From: Epiperipatus broadwayi | Lineage: Eukaryota > Onychophora > Udeonychophora > Euonychophora > Peripatidae | Length of the DNA: 64,000 bases | Direction of reading: 5' to 3' | NCBI GenBank assembly: GCA_028023455.1 | Contig: JAQFVV010006354.1 | Location: 1,871,615 to 1,935,614 of the forward strand | Shown here: in pieces, positions 12,820-23,266 of the stretch | Layout: each line of letters starts with the position of its first letter | Position numbering within the stretch: position 1 is the first letter of the stretch | Translations under genes and position numbers: made by a program | Notes under the pieces: generated by a model | What the model was told of the DNA's origin: nothing | Seen by the model: the letters and a program-made list of their open reading frames with translations, nothing else | Database searches by the model: none

Positions 12820-13150
12820 AGTTAATTCTGACTCCTTTTGCGTTTATGTAAAAATATTTTACACTTGTTTCGGCGGTTTTGGTAAAGACGCCATCTATTG
12901 ATCATAAATAACAAGTGATAGCAGGTTACGTGACTAACTTGTTTTTATTTTTCATAAATGTACCTTTAAAGTTTTCTTGCAATGATATATATTGCAGAGA
13001 CTTTGACTATGTGGTGAAACTGAACTGAGATCAGACCCATATAGATATCTAGCTTGCTAGGCTGAGTTTGAAGACTTTACCAGTCTGAAAAATTCACGCT
13101 TGCAAACTGATATAAACGTTTTGCATAAACGCTTGAGAGTCAGTCTTTAG

Positions 13151-13238
13151 ACCTAGTTTCTATAGCTCTATCCTTCCACTGACGAAAGCAAACCAGCTTG
13201 AAATCAGCTGATCTGGAGGTGAGCAAAATGAAAGAGGT
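13151..13238 (+). ncRNA. Type-I hammerhead ribozyme
   Basis: Complete copy, identical to the neighbouring units. Confidence 0.9.
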
Positions 13239-13569
13239 AGTTAATTCTGACTCCTTTTGCGTTTATGTAAAAATATTTTACACTTGTTTCGGCGGTTTTG
13301 GTAAAGACGCCATCTATTGATCATAAATAACAAGTGATAGCAGGTTACGTGACTAACTTGTTTTTATTTTTCATAAATGTACCTTTAAAGTTTTCTTGCA
13401 ATGATATATATTGCAGAGACTTTGACTATGTGGTGAAACTGAACTGAGATCAGACCCATATAGATATCTAGCTTGCTAGGCTGAGTTTGAAGACTTTACC
13501 AGTCTGAAAAATTCACGCTTGCAAACTGATATAAACGTTTTGCATAAACGCTTGAGAGTCAGTCTTTAG

Positions 13570-13657
13570 ACCTAGTTTCTATAGCTCTATCCTTCCACTG
13601 ACGAAAGCAAACCAGCTTGAAATCAGCTGATCTGGAGGTGAGCAAAATGAAAGAGGT
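13570..13657 (+). ncRNA. Type-I hammerhead ribozyme
   Basis: Complete copy, identical to the neighbouring units. Confidence 0.9.
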
Positions 13658-13988
13658 AGTTAATTCTGACTCCTTTTGCGTTTATGTAAAAATATTTTAC
13701 ACTTGTTTCGGCGGTTTTGGTAAAGACGCCATCTATTGATCATAAATAACAAGTGATAGCAGGTTACGTGACTAACTTGTTTTTATTTTTCATAAATGTA
13801 CCTTTAAAGTTTTCTTGCAATGATATATATTGCAGAGACTTTGACTATGTGGTGAAACTGAACTGAGATCAGACCCATATAGATATCTAGCTTGCTAGGC
13901 TGAGTTTGAAGACTTTACCAGTCTGAAAAATTCACGCTTGCAAACTGATATAAACGTTTTGCATAAACGCTTGAGAGTCAGTCTTTAG

Positions 13989-14076
13989 ACCTAGTTTCTA
14001 TAGCTCTATCCTTCCACTGACGAAAGCAAACCAGCTTGAAATCAGCTGATCTGGAGGTGAGCAAAATGAAAGAGGT
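13989..14076 (+). ncRNA. Type-I hammerhead ribozyme
   Basis: Complete copy, identical to the neighbouring units. Confidence 0.9.
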
Positions 14077-14407
14077 AGTTAATTCTGACTCCTTTTGCGT
14101 TTATGTAAAAATATTTTACACTTGTTTCGGCGGTTTTGGTAAAGACGCCATCTATTGATCATAAATAACAAGTGATAGCAGGTTACGTGACTAACTTGTT
14201 TTTATTTTTCATAAATGTACCTTTAAAGTTTTCTTGCAATGATATATATTGCAGAGACTTTGACTATGTGGTGAAACTGAACTGAGATCAGACCCATATA
14301 GATATCTAGCTTGCTAGGCTGAGTTTGAAGACTTTACCAGTCTGAAAAATTCACGCTTGCAAACTGATATAAACGTTTTGCATAAACGCTTGAGAGTCAG
14401 TCTTTAG

Positions 14408-14495
14408 ACCTAGTTTCTATAGCTCTATCCTTCCACTGACGAAAGCAAACCAGCTTGAAATCAGCTGATCTGGAGGTGAGCAAAATGAAAGAGGT
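14408..14495 (+). ncRNA. Type-I hammerhead ribozyme
   Basis: Complete copy, identical to the neighbouring units. Confidence 0.9.
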
Positions 14496-14826
14496 AGTTA
14501 ATTCTGACTCCTTTTGCGTTTATGTAAAAATATTTTACACTTGTTTCGGCGGTTTTGGTAAAGACGCCATCTATTGATCATAAATAACAAGTGATAGCAG
14601 GTTACGTGACTAACTTGTTTTTATTTTTCATAAATGTACCTTTAAAGTTTTCTTGCAATGATATATATTGCAGAGACTTTGACTATGTGGTGAAACTGAA
14701 CTGAGATCAGACCCATATAGATATCTAGCTTGCTAGGCTGAGTTTGAAGACTTTACCAGTCTGAAAAATTCACGCTTGCAAACTGATATAAACGTTTTGC
14801 ATAAACGCTTGAGAGTCAGTCTTTAG

Positions 14827-14914
14827 ACCTAGTTTCTATAGCTCTATCCTTCCACTGACGAAAGCAAACCAGCTTGAAATCAGCTGATCTGGAGGTGAGC
14901 AAAATGAAAGAGGT
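14827..14914 (+). ncRNA. Type-I hammerhead ribozyme
   Basis: Complete copy, identical to the neighbouring units. Confidence 0.9.
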
Positions 14915-15245
14915 AGTTAATTCTGACTCCTTTTGCGTTTATGTAAAAATATTTTACACTTGTTTCGGCGGTTTTGGTAAAGACGCCATCTATTGATCAT
15001 AAATAACAAGTGATAGCAGGTTACGTGACTAACTTGTTTTTATTTTTCATAAATGTACCTTTAAAGTTTTCTTGCAATGATATATATTGCAGAGACTTTG
15101 ACTATGTGGTGAAACTGAACTGAGATCAGACCCATATAGATATCTAGCTTGCTAGGCTGAGTTTGAAGACTTTACCAGTCTGAAAAATTCACGCTTGCAA
15201 ACTGATATAAACGTTTTGCATAAACGCTTGAGAGTCAGTCTTTAG

Positions 15246-15333
15246 ACCTAGTTTCTATAGCTCTATCCTTCCACTGACGAAAGCAAACCAGCTTGAAATC
15301 AGCTGATCTGGAGGTGAGCAAAATGAAAGAGGT
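15246..15333 (+). ncRNA. Type-I hammerhead ribozyme
   Basis: Complete copy, identical to the neighbouring units. Confidence 0.9.
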
Positions 15334-15664
15334 AGTTAATTCTGACTCCTTTTGCGTTTATGTAAAAATATTTTACACTTGTTTCGGCGGTTTTGGTAAA
15401 GACGCCATCTATTGATCATAAATAACAAGTGATAGCAGGTTACGTGACTAACTTGTTTTTATTTTTCATAAATGTACCTTTAAAGTTTTCTTGCAATGAT
15501 ATATATTGCAGAGACTTTGACTATGTGGTGAAACTGAACTGAGATCAGACCCATATAGATATCTAGCTTGCTAGGCTGAGTTTGAAGACTTTACCAGTCT
15601 GAAAAATTCACGCTTGCAAACTGATATAAACGTTTTGCATAAACGCTTGAGAGTCAGTCTTTAG

Positions 15665-15752
15665 ACCTAGTTTCTATAGCTCTATCCTTCCACTGACGAA
15701 AGCAAACCAGCTTGAAATCAGCTGATCTGGAGGTGAGCAAAATGAAAGAGGT
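15665..15752 (+). ncRNA. Type-I hammerhead ribozyme
   Basis: Complete copy, identical to the neighbouring units. Confidence 0.9.
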
Positions 15753-16083
15753 AGTTAATTCTGACTCCTTTTGCGTTTATGTAAAAATATTTTACACTTG
15801 TTTCGGCGGTTTTGGTAAAGACGCCATCTATTGATCATAAATAACAAGTGATAGCAGGTTACGTGACTAACTTGTTTTTATTTTTCATAAATGTACCTTT
15901 AAAGTTTTCTTGCAATGATATATATTGCAGAGACTTTGACTATGTGGTGAAACTGAACTGAGATCAGACCCATGTAGATATCTAGCTTGCTAGGCTGAGT
16001 TTGAAGACTTTACCAGTCTGAAAAATTCACGCTTGCAAACTGATATAAACGTTTTGCATAAACGCTTGAGAGTCAGTCTTTAG

Positions 16084-16171
16084 ACCTAGTTTCTATAGCT
16101 CTATCCTTCCACTGACGAAAGCAAACCAGCTTGAAATCAGCTGATCTGGAGGTGAGCAAAATGAAAGAGGT
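16084..16171 (+). ncRNA. Type-I hammerhead ribozyme (last unit)
   Basis: Complete copy. Its unit carries a 'catgtagat' variant near 15970 that is also seen next to the inversion, and it is cut off by (TA)n at 16256. Confidence 0.9.
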
Positions 16172-16255
16172 AGTTAATTCTGACTCCTTTTGCGTTTATG
16201 TAAAAATATTTTACACTTGTTTCGGCGGTTTTGGTAAAGACGCCATCTATTGATC

Positions 16256-16273
16256 ATATATATATATATATAT
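16256..16273. repeat. (TA)n at the right end of the satellite
   Basis: Short TA run replacing the end of the last satellite unit, mirroring 9763-9797. Confidence 0.85.
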
Positions 16274-17998
16274 TAAAACATCTATAAGAGTAGAGCTGCT
16301 AGTTTATATTTTGTATATTTTGCATTGAATCAGTGCATATGTTTTACTTTGATTATTATATCTTTAAATCAACTGCTTGTTTACCTTTATACATATCTTT
16401 GTGTAATTTTGATTATTTTTTACTATATACCTTATGAAGATGGGTAGATATGGTTTGAGGTTTGCTATTTAATTATTATCCCAATGTTTTTCTTTACATT
16501 ATTAACATTTCTTCTTTTACCCATATATTTATTGTGATAATTATTTTGATAGTTTCTTACTTTACTTAGATATTATTTGTTATGCCTATACTTATGTTAC
16601 TGCTAAATATTAATGGAACACATGTATATAAGTAGCATCAATGCAGTATTGCTCTTTTCATATTAGTGTAGGTTCATCTTTTTCATCATCATTGCCTGTA
16701 AACATGTATTACACTTGGTGTATTTTAAATATTTATTACAAAAATTAAATAAATATGCTTATTTTAATTTATAATTTGACAAAATAAAATATATATAACT
16801 TATTTACAATAAAATAAATTAAAAAAAAAAACTTTACATAAATTGTTACATCAGTTAAATATAATACACATATGAAATATGATATCCATGGTATATCTAT
16901 TTATACAGATATATGAAGAGATATGCAATAGTTGAATTTAGTAATCATTTATATATACACAGGATAATTGATGCATCTGAATGTATTAATAATATATATT
17001 TACATTTAAATTAGTGTACAATTTCTTTATATATAATTAATAATTTAAACAATATACAACATAAACAAGTGCATTGTATTAGATTTAGATAACAAAAAGA
17101 TGATGGTTTAGAGAAGTAGAAACTCAATACTTTTTTAATATATAATCATTTGGATTTTTATTTCACCTGGGAGTGCATGGAATGAGACAAACACTTCAAA
17201 ATAAGCCCAGCAGAAAGCAACAAACATAGCCACATCTTTATCAAATGCATACTTATCTTTATATTCAAAAATAAATCTATTTACCATACTCATAACAACA
17301 AGAATTGTATATTATTCTCCTATTTTCAACTTTACAATAAAATTTTCAGTGGCCATATCATCACTCTGTAGCAAACTACTATTGGGTAGAAAAACTGTTA
17401 TCATTTCAATCAAACAACTCAGTCAAACAACAATACTGAATGTTCTTGGGGCTACATACAATACATATGTTCCACACACAAATACAATAAACCTACTGGC
17501 AAAAATCACTTAAATAGTTTCAGAAGCTACAAAGACTTCTTGACATAATCCATACAGATTGTCCATCACCCCACATATGGATATCTAGTATCATCAGCAC
17601 ATTCAGCACAAATCAATGTCAGAACTACAACACTCACATTTGGTAGCAAATACACATACTGGAAGCACAAATCAATGTCAGAACTACAACACTCACATTT
17701 GGTAGCAAATACACATACTGGAAGACATATGAGTTGATAAACCTAGCCACAAACAATCAGACCTTTAGCCCAAAACAGCAAGCAACTCTTTAAAAACTTC
17801 AGAAAATGGTCAATGGAAGCAATCTTTTTTGTCTTTTTGATCAGGCTAAATCTATTTGCACTATGAACATTCTATTTCTTAAGATACCATTATCTTTATA
17901 GGTCAATAGACTCATTCTGCAACCTATGCCATGCTGTTAAAGGAACACAACAACACATATTTTACAATCAAGCAGTGACAAATCCTACATGAAACAAT
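16274..17998. other. Intergenic, mostly unrecognised
   Basis: AT-rich. From about 17160 base composition becomes more mixed and protein-like fragments lead into the transposase relic at 17999. Contains the 59-bp tandem duplication listed separately. Confidence 0.5.
17605..17722. repeat. Perfect 59-bp tandem duplication
   Basis: 17605-17663 and 17664-17722 are identical and adjacent, beginning 'agcacaaatcaatgtcagaa'. A recent local duplication. Confidence 0.95.
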
Positions 17999-18424
17999 AT
18001 GCTAAATCAATGTAGACCAAGACAAACTATACAACAGTTAACAGGTTTTACATACAAACAGACAGTGCCTATAGCACAATCAGCAATCTTTGGACTTTAT
18101 CCATTTTGGTGCACACAATGTATATTTAGCCTGGGAAATAACACCAGATGGCATCCAACAACATTTTACAACAAGCTGCAACAAATAAGGAACAAGGATG
18201 CAAAGATTGCACATCCAGATATATATGCATACATCTGGTCACTATTAAAATTACAAGCTAATTTATAAGAGCATGCAAAACTAGCCATTTTATAAGCACA
18301 ACTTATTCAAACAAAATTGGCAATAAACAAGAAACTAAAAGGACAATATAAAATATGGATTATCACATAGCAAATGAATAAAACTTTTGACCAATTTACA
18401 AAGACAATAACAGAATATCAATGA
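17999..18424 (+). pseudogene. MULE-like transposase C-terminal relic
   Basis: An 89-codon open frame from 17999 to 18268 includes 'TRWHPTTFYNKLQQI' and 'HPDIYAYIWSLLKLQ'. These resemble the segment near the end of MULE-type transposase domains, where an Asn-rich, EGWH-like motif is followed by HPNIW-type helices and a Lys/Gln-rich tail. The same frame stays protein-like past its stop (TAA 18266) to TGA 18422, with further stops inside. The DDE catalytic part is not visible upstream, where the frame is interrupted. A dead fragment. Family assignment is from motif memory only. Confidence 0.4.
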
Positions 18425-19103
18425 GAATTGCAAAGAGGGCTACTAACTAACAACAAGATCAGAAACAAATAGTAAATTTGAACAATGATAACAATAACAA
18501 AAATATCATAATATGAAAAAATCTACTATGGAAACGCAAGATTTCTAAAATATTATAATTGAATAGGTTAACTGATGTAGATCTCTATTCAACACATTCT
18601 TCCCTATATAATTAGCATTGAAAATCTTAATCAGACCAAATCTGTAAAAAATCATCATGTCATTGTAGTTAAGACATATGTATTTAAATATCATGTAATC
18701 CTTGTTGATAAGAAAGTATATTGTTGAAATATTGAAATATAATATATAATAAAATATATTCTATAGTTGTATTTTGATAAAGACACATTGTACCAAAAGC
18801 TTGGCTCAGCAAAATAATACATATTGCTTTATATCAAAATGTATTACCATAATAGTTGATAATTGGCTACATATTCATGTAAAATGTATATTAATACACA
18901 TATATTTATGTTACACTAAAACTAAATACAAATAAATATCATGATCCATAACATTAGCTGGTTTCCAGTAACATTATTTGGGTTTTTTGAGTTGTCGCTT
19001 CTTTAAAATCTTAGATTCAAGTAAATATTGTCATTTTCCATCTGCATGAGTTGAAACTTTTTACTATCATGTAGCAATAATAGAAAAAATAATATTATCA
19101 GGC

Positions 19104-19110
<7 letters not shown>
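18425..19110. other. Intergenic, nothing recognised
   Basis: AT-rich with many stops. No repeat partner noticed elsewhere in the window. Confidence 0.5.
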
Positions 19111-19139
<29 letters not shown>

Positions 19140-19141
19140 TA

Positions 19142-19177
<36 letters not shown>
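19111..19177. repeat. Compound (TA)n microsatellite
   Basis: Two TA runs separated by 'tgcatatta', about 20 bp outside the 3' end of the minus-strand PLE copy. Confidence 0.95.
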
Positions 19178-19179
<2 letters not shown>

Positions 19180-19199
19180 AAAATGAAGATTTGCATGGG

Positions 19200-21086
19200 T
19201 TAAATATATAAAATACATATTTTGCGGGTTCATCCGTGTTAAAAACTTTTAATATTAATATACTGACATTTCGACTTGGTCACACAAGCCATCCACAGAG
19301 TTATAAAAAATAGAAAGATGGTTGTAGAGGCGCTACAATCACTGATTTGAATAAAATGTTAAAATTCCACCAATAGCAAAAAATGTTAAATTTAGGAATG
19401 TTTTTTAAAAAAATCTTTCCAAATAGGAGGAAGTTTGCATGTATCATCTCGCTTATTGATACAATCTGGCCTTATAAGTATCTCAATGGCTTCTCTAATT
19501 TTGGATTGGTAGAGATTATCACATCATGATATGATCCTGGTACTAGAAAAATCAATTTTATGACCTGAATCTATAGTATGTAGTGAGAGTGCTGCTGATG
19601 ATGAGTGTTGTTTAACTGCATTAGCATGCTCATCTCTCCTAACACTGATGCGATGATTACTCATACCTATGTAAGAAGCTTTACAATTTTTACATGAGAT
19701 TTGATAGACACCATGAGATTCAAGAGGGATTGAATCCTTAGGCTTGGTTATTATATTGCTGATCTTTTGATGAGCAGAAAATGCTGTATCTATATTATAG
19801 CGTTTTAATATACGTCTGATACTGTCTGTAGTTCCTTTTACATATGGAACACAAATCCTAATAGCTGATTTATCATCTTTTTGTTTCCTATTTTGTCTAT
19901 TTTGGGCTTGAAATAAGGCTTTTTTTATAAATTTGTAATTATAATTATTTGCTAATAAAACACTATTAATGATTTATTTCTTCTTTCAGATCTGAAAGGT
20001 TAATTGCTGTATTTAAAAGAGTTTTGGCTACAGAAACTATCTGAGTTGGGTGATGATGAGAATGGAAATGTAAATATCTGTCTGTGTGTCTATCCTTTCT
20101 GTAAATAGAAAAAGATAAACTATTTGGTGTTCTGGTGACTAGAACATCAAGAAAAGGGAGTTTTCCATCAGACTCTGTCTCCATTGTAAATTTAATATGA
20201 GGATGCATATTATTTAAATGTAAGAAAAAAATCATCTAATTTTTTTTTTCCATGTTGCCATATGATAAAAGGGTCATCTATGTATCTGAGCCAAATGAGA
20301 GGTTTTAAAGATGATGATTCTAAAGCACGAGTTTCTATATATTCCATGAATAAATCAGCTATTACTCCTGAGATAGGTGTGCCCATAGGAGTACCAAAAA
20401 CTTGTCTGTAATGCTGTCCATTGTATACAAAATATGTATTTAAGAGACAATGTTTAATTAAAGCAATAATACAGTCTGGTAAATTGCAACGTTGTGAGAT
20501 TATATTTAAAGCTTCATCAATTGAAATGTTTGGAAAACAAAGACACGACATCAAAACTGACCAGAATGTCATTAGCATTAATTTTTAAAATTTTTAAAAC
20601 AGAAATAAAATGAAGAGAGTTTTTAATATATGATTTAATAAATGGGATTGTAGGTTTAATGAAATCCGCTAAGTATCTGTCTAAAATATGAGTTGGAGAC
20701 CCTATTGCACTTACTATTGGACGAAGGGGGGTATCTGGTTTGTGAATTTTTGGAAGTCCATAAAATTTTGGACAGACACAAGATTTTTCACGAGGGATTA
20801 TTTTATTTTTTTTATCTCTGTTTCAATAGGTGATTTATTAATAATAGCTTTTGTTGTTTTTTCCAAATACGTAGTATGATCTCTTTTTGATAGTTTATAA
20901 GTTTTATCATTAAGCAGATCTAAAATTTTATTATGGTAAATGTCACGATCCATTATAACTGTGGCATTACCTTTGTCAGCTGGAATTACAACAATTGATT
21001 TATCCGATTTTATACTATTTAATGCTTGTCTTTCTTTCTTTGAAATATTATTTTTAGGAAGCTTAGCTTTTTTTAAAAATATTACA
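19200..21086 (-). mobile_element. Penelope-like retroelement, 5'-truncated minus copy
   Basis: About 1.89 kb reading right to left. It ends in a 3' UTR with 'cggatgaacccgcaaaatat' on the minus strand and abuts TA-rich DNA. It begins inside the RT N-terminal part, so the 5' end is missing. At 21086/21087 it meets a second copy in opposite orientation. Both copies share the same 3' end and coding order. Inverted, 5'-truncated pairs are a known PLE arrangement. Confidence 0.9.
19392..21086 (-). pseudogene. PLE reverse transcriptase and GIY-YIG endonuclease (broken)
   Basis: Translated right to left. First comes an RT N-terminal segment with 'VIPADKGNATVIMDR'. Next is 'GLPKIHKP...LRPIVSAIGSP', then the motif A region 'LVSFDVVSLF', then 'GTPMGTPISGVIADLF', then the catalytic 'YIDD' at about 20272-20283. 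A frameshift near 20215-20235 follows, then 'FLDVLVTR' and 'SFSIYRKDRHTDRYLH'. The endonuclease half runs from about 19720 to the stop at 19392, with the GVY...YIG signature, a CxxC inside it, 'RRDEHANA' and 'EAIEIL'. It lacks the first part of the RT and carries several frame breaks, so it cannot be active. Confidence 0.85.
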
Positions 21087-22463
21087 AAAATTTTATGGAC
21101 TTCCAAAAATTCACAAACCAGATACCCCCTTCGTCCAATAGTAAGTGCAATAGGTTCTCCAACTCATATTTTAGCCAGATACTTATTGGATTTCATTAAA
21201 CCTACAATCCCATCTATTAAATCATATATTAAATACTCTCTTTATTTTATTTCTGTTTTAAAAAGTTTAAAAATTAATGCTAATGACATTCTGGTCAGTT
21301 TTGAGTCATGTCTTTGTTTACAAACATTCCAATTGATGAACATTTAAATATAATCTCACAACATTGCAATTTACCAGACCATATTATTGCTTTAATTAAA
21401 CAATGTCTCTTAAATACATATTTTGTATACAATGGACAACATTACAGACAAGTTTTTGGTACTCCTATGGGCTCACCTATCTCATGAGTAATAGCTGATT
21501 TATTCATGGAATATATAGAAACTCGTGCTTTAGAATCATCATCTTTAAAACCTCTTATTCGGCTCAGATACATAGATGACACTTTTGTCATATGGCAACA
21601 TGGAAAAAATAAATTACATGATTTTTTCTTACATTTAAATAATATGCATCCTCATATTAAATTTACAATGGAGACAGAGTCTGATGGAAAACTCCCTTTT
21701 CTTGATGTTCTAGTCACCAGAACACCAAATAGTTTATCTTTTTCTATTTACAGAAAGGATACACACACAGACAGATATTTGCATTTCCATTCTCATCATC
21801 ACCCAACTCAGATAGTTTCTGTAGCCAAAAACTCTTTTAAATAGAGCAATTAACCTTTCAGATCTGAAAGAAGAAATAAATCATATTAATAGTGTTTTAT
21901 TAGCAAATAGTTATAATTACAAATTTATAAAAAAAGCCTTATTTCAAGCCCAAAATAGACAAAATAGGAAACAAAAAGATTATAAATCAGCTATTAGGAT
22001 TTGTGTTCCATATGTAAAAGGAACTACAGACAGTATCGGACATATATTAAAACGCTATAATATAGATACAGCATTTTCTGCTCATCAAAAGATCAGCAAT
22101 ATAATAACCAAGCCTAAGGATTCAATCCCTCTTGAATCTCATGGTGTCTATAAAATCTCATGTAAAAATTGTAAAGCTTCTTACATAGGTATGAGTCATC
22201 ATCACATCAGTGTTAGGAGAGATGAGCATGCTAATGCAGTTAAACAACACTCATCATCATCAGCACTCTCACTCCATACTAAAGATTCAGGTGATAAAAT
22301 TGATATTTCTAGTACCAGGATCATATCCAGATGTGATAATCTCTACCAATGCAAAATTAGAGAAGCCATTGAGATACTTAAAAGGCCAGATTGTATCAAT
22401 AAGCGAGATGATACATGCAAACTTCCTCCTATTTGGAAAGATTTTTTTAAAAAACATTCCTAA
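21087..22463 (+). pseudogene. PLE RT (C-terminal part) and GIY-YIG endonuclease, broken
   Basis: Starts at the 'GLPKIHKP'-like motif. A TGA at about 21483-21485 interrupts the segment between 'GSPIS' and 'VIADLF'. The 112-codon frame 21506-21844 holds the catalytic 'YIDD' and the 'FLDVLVTR' region. After another frame change, the endonuclease is open from about 22110 to the stop at 22461-22463 and shows GVY...YIG with CxxC, 'RRDEHANA' and 'EAIEILKRPDCINKRDD'. The motif A aspartate reads 'SFES' instead of 'SFDV', a further sign of decay. Confidence 0.85.
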
Positions 22464-22655
22464 ATTTAACAATTTTTGCTATTGGTGGAATTTTAACATT
22501 TTATTCAAATCAGTGATTGTAGTGCCTCTACAACCGTCTATTTTTTATAACTCTGTGGATGGCTTGTGTGAGCAAGTCGAAACGTCAGTATATTAATATT
22601 AAAAGTTTTTAACACGGATGAACCCGCAAAATATGTATTTTATATATATATATAT
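21087..22655 (+). mobile_element. Penelope-like retroelement, 5'-truncated plus copy
   Basis: About 1.57 kb in the opposite orientation to the adjoining copy, starting at 'attttatggacttccaaaaa'. Its 3' UTR ends '...cccgcaaaatatgtatttta' and runs into (TA)n at 22641-22658. It is shorter at the 5' end than the minus copy, so the two truncations are independent. Confidence 0.9.
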
Positions 22656-22908
22656 ATAACTGAATATTTGTAAAGCCAGTAACTAAATAATTAAAAAATT
22701 TTATCCACTTAGGAGTACTTTCGATTATCCCAGTAATCTTTGTCAACTAAAGCTTTGAAAGGCTAACTTTCCTGCAATTCCATAATATTAACGTTTGCTG
22801 CTTGCCTGTTAATTTAGTCATGTTTATATTTGTAATTATTTAGTTACTGTATTTACAAATATTCAGTAATATAATTAAGTATATTGCTTTAAAAATACAG
22901 ACATCAAA
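22656..22908. other. Spacer between PLE copies
   Basis: AT-rich. Nothing recognised apart from the TA run at its left edge. Confidence 0.5.
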
Positions 22909-22909
22909 G

Positions 22910-22936
22910 AATATATATATATATATATATATATAT
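22910..22936. repeat. (TA)n microsatellite
   Basis: TA run directly before the third PLE fragment. Confidence 0.95.
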
Positions 22937-23266
22937 GATAATCTCCACCTTTGCAAAATTAGAGAAGCCATTGAGATACTTAAAAGGCTAGATTGTATCA
23001 ATAAGCAAGATGATACATGCAAACTTCCTCCTATTTGAAAATTTTTTTTTTTAAAAACATTCTTAATTTAATATTTTTGCTATTGATGGAACTTTAACAT
23101 TTTTTTCAAATCAGTGATTGTAGCGCCGCTACAACCATCTTTCTACATTTTATCACCCATTGGATGACTTATGTGATCAAGTCGAAATGTCATCGGTATA
23201 TCAATATTTAAATTTGTTTTAACACAGATGAACCCACAAAATATGTCTTACATATATATATAGGTT
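22937..23266 (+). mobile_element. Third PLE fragment (3' end only)
   Basis: Begins 'gataatctccacctttgcaa', matching the last ~40 codons of the GIY-YIG domain, and continues through the 3' UTR to 'cacaaaatatgtctta', followed by a short TA run. It is more diverged than the two long copies (an early stop, a T-run expansion at 23043), so it is an older insertion. Confidence 0.85.

Larger units (their letters stand above)
10713..16256 (+). repeat. 419-bp hammerhead satellite, plus-oriented array
   Basis: About 13 head-to-tail units. The period is exactly 419 bp from ribozyme 12732 to ribozyme 16084 (eight steps). One step is 426 bp because of a 7-bp insertion at 12395-12401. Units from about 12.5 to 15.9 kb look identical by eye. 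The block 11041-11650 is heavily corrupted by indels and substitutions. The last unit stops inside 'attgatca' and runs into (TA)n at 16256-16272. No unit has an ORF. Each clean unit holds one complete hammerhead ribozyme, matching the design of hammerhead satellites and animal retrozymes. Confidence 0.95.

Noticed and set aside
9798-16256. CRISPR-like or centromeric explanation for the direct repeats
   Set aside because: There is no spacer/repeat alternation, and the unit is one continuous 419-bp monomer. A centromeric role cannot be judged from a 6.5-kb array, and the ribozyme explains the unit better.
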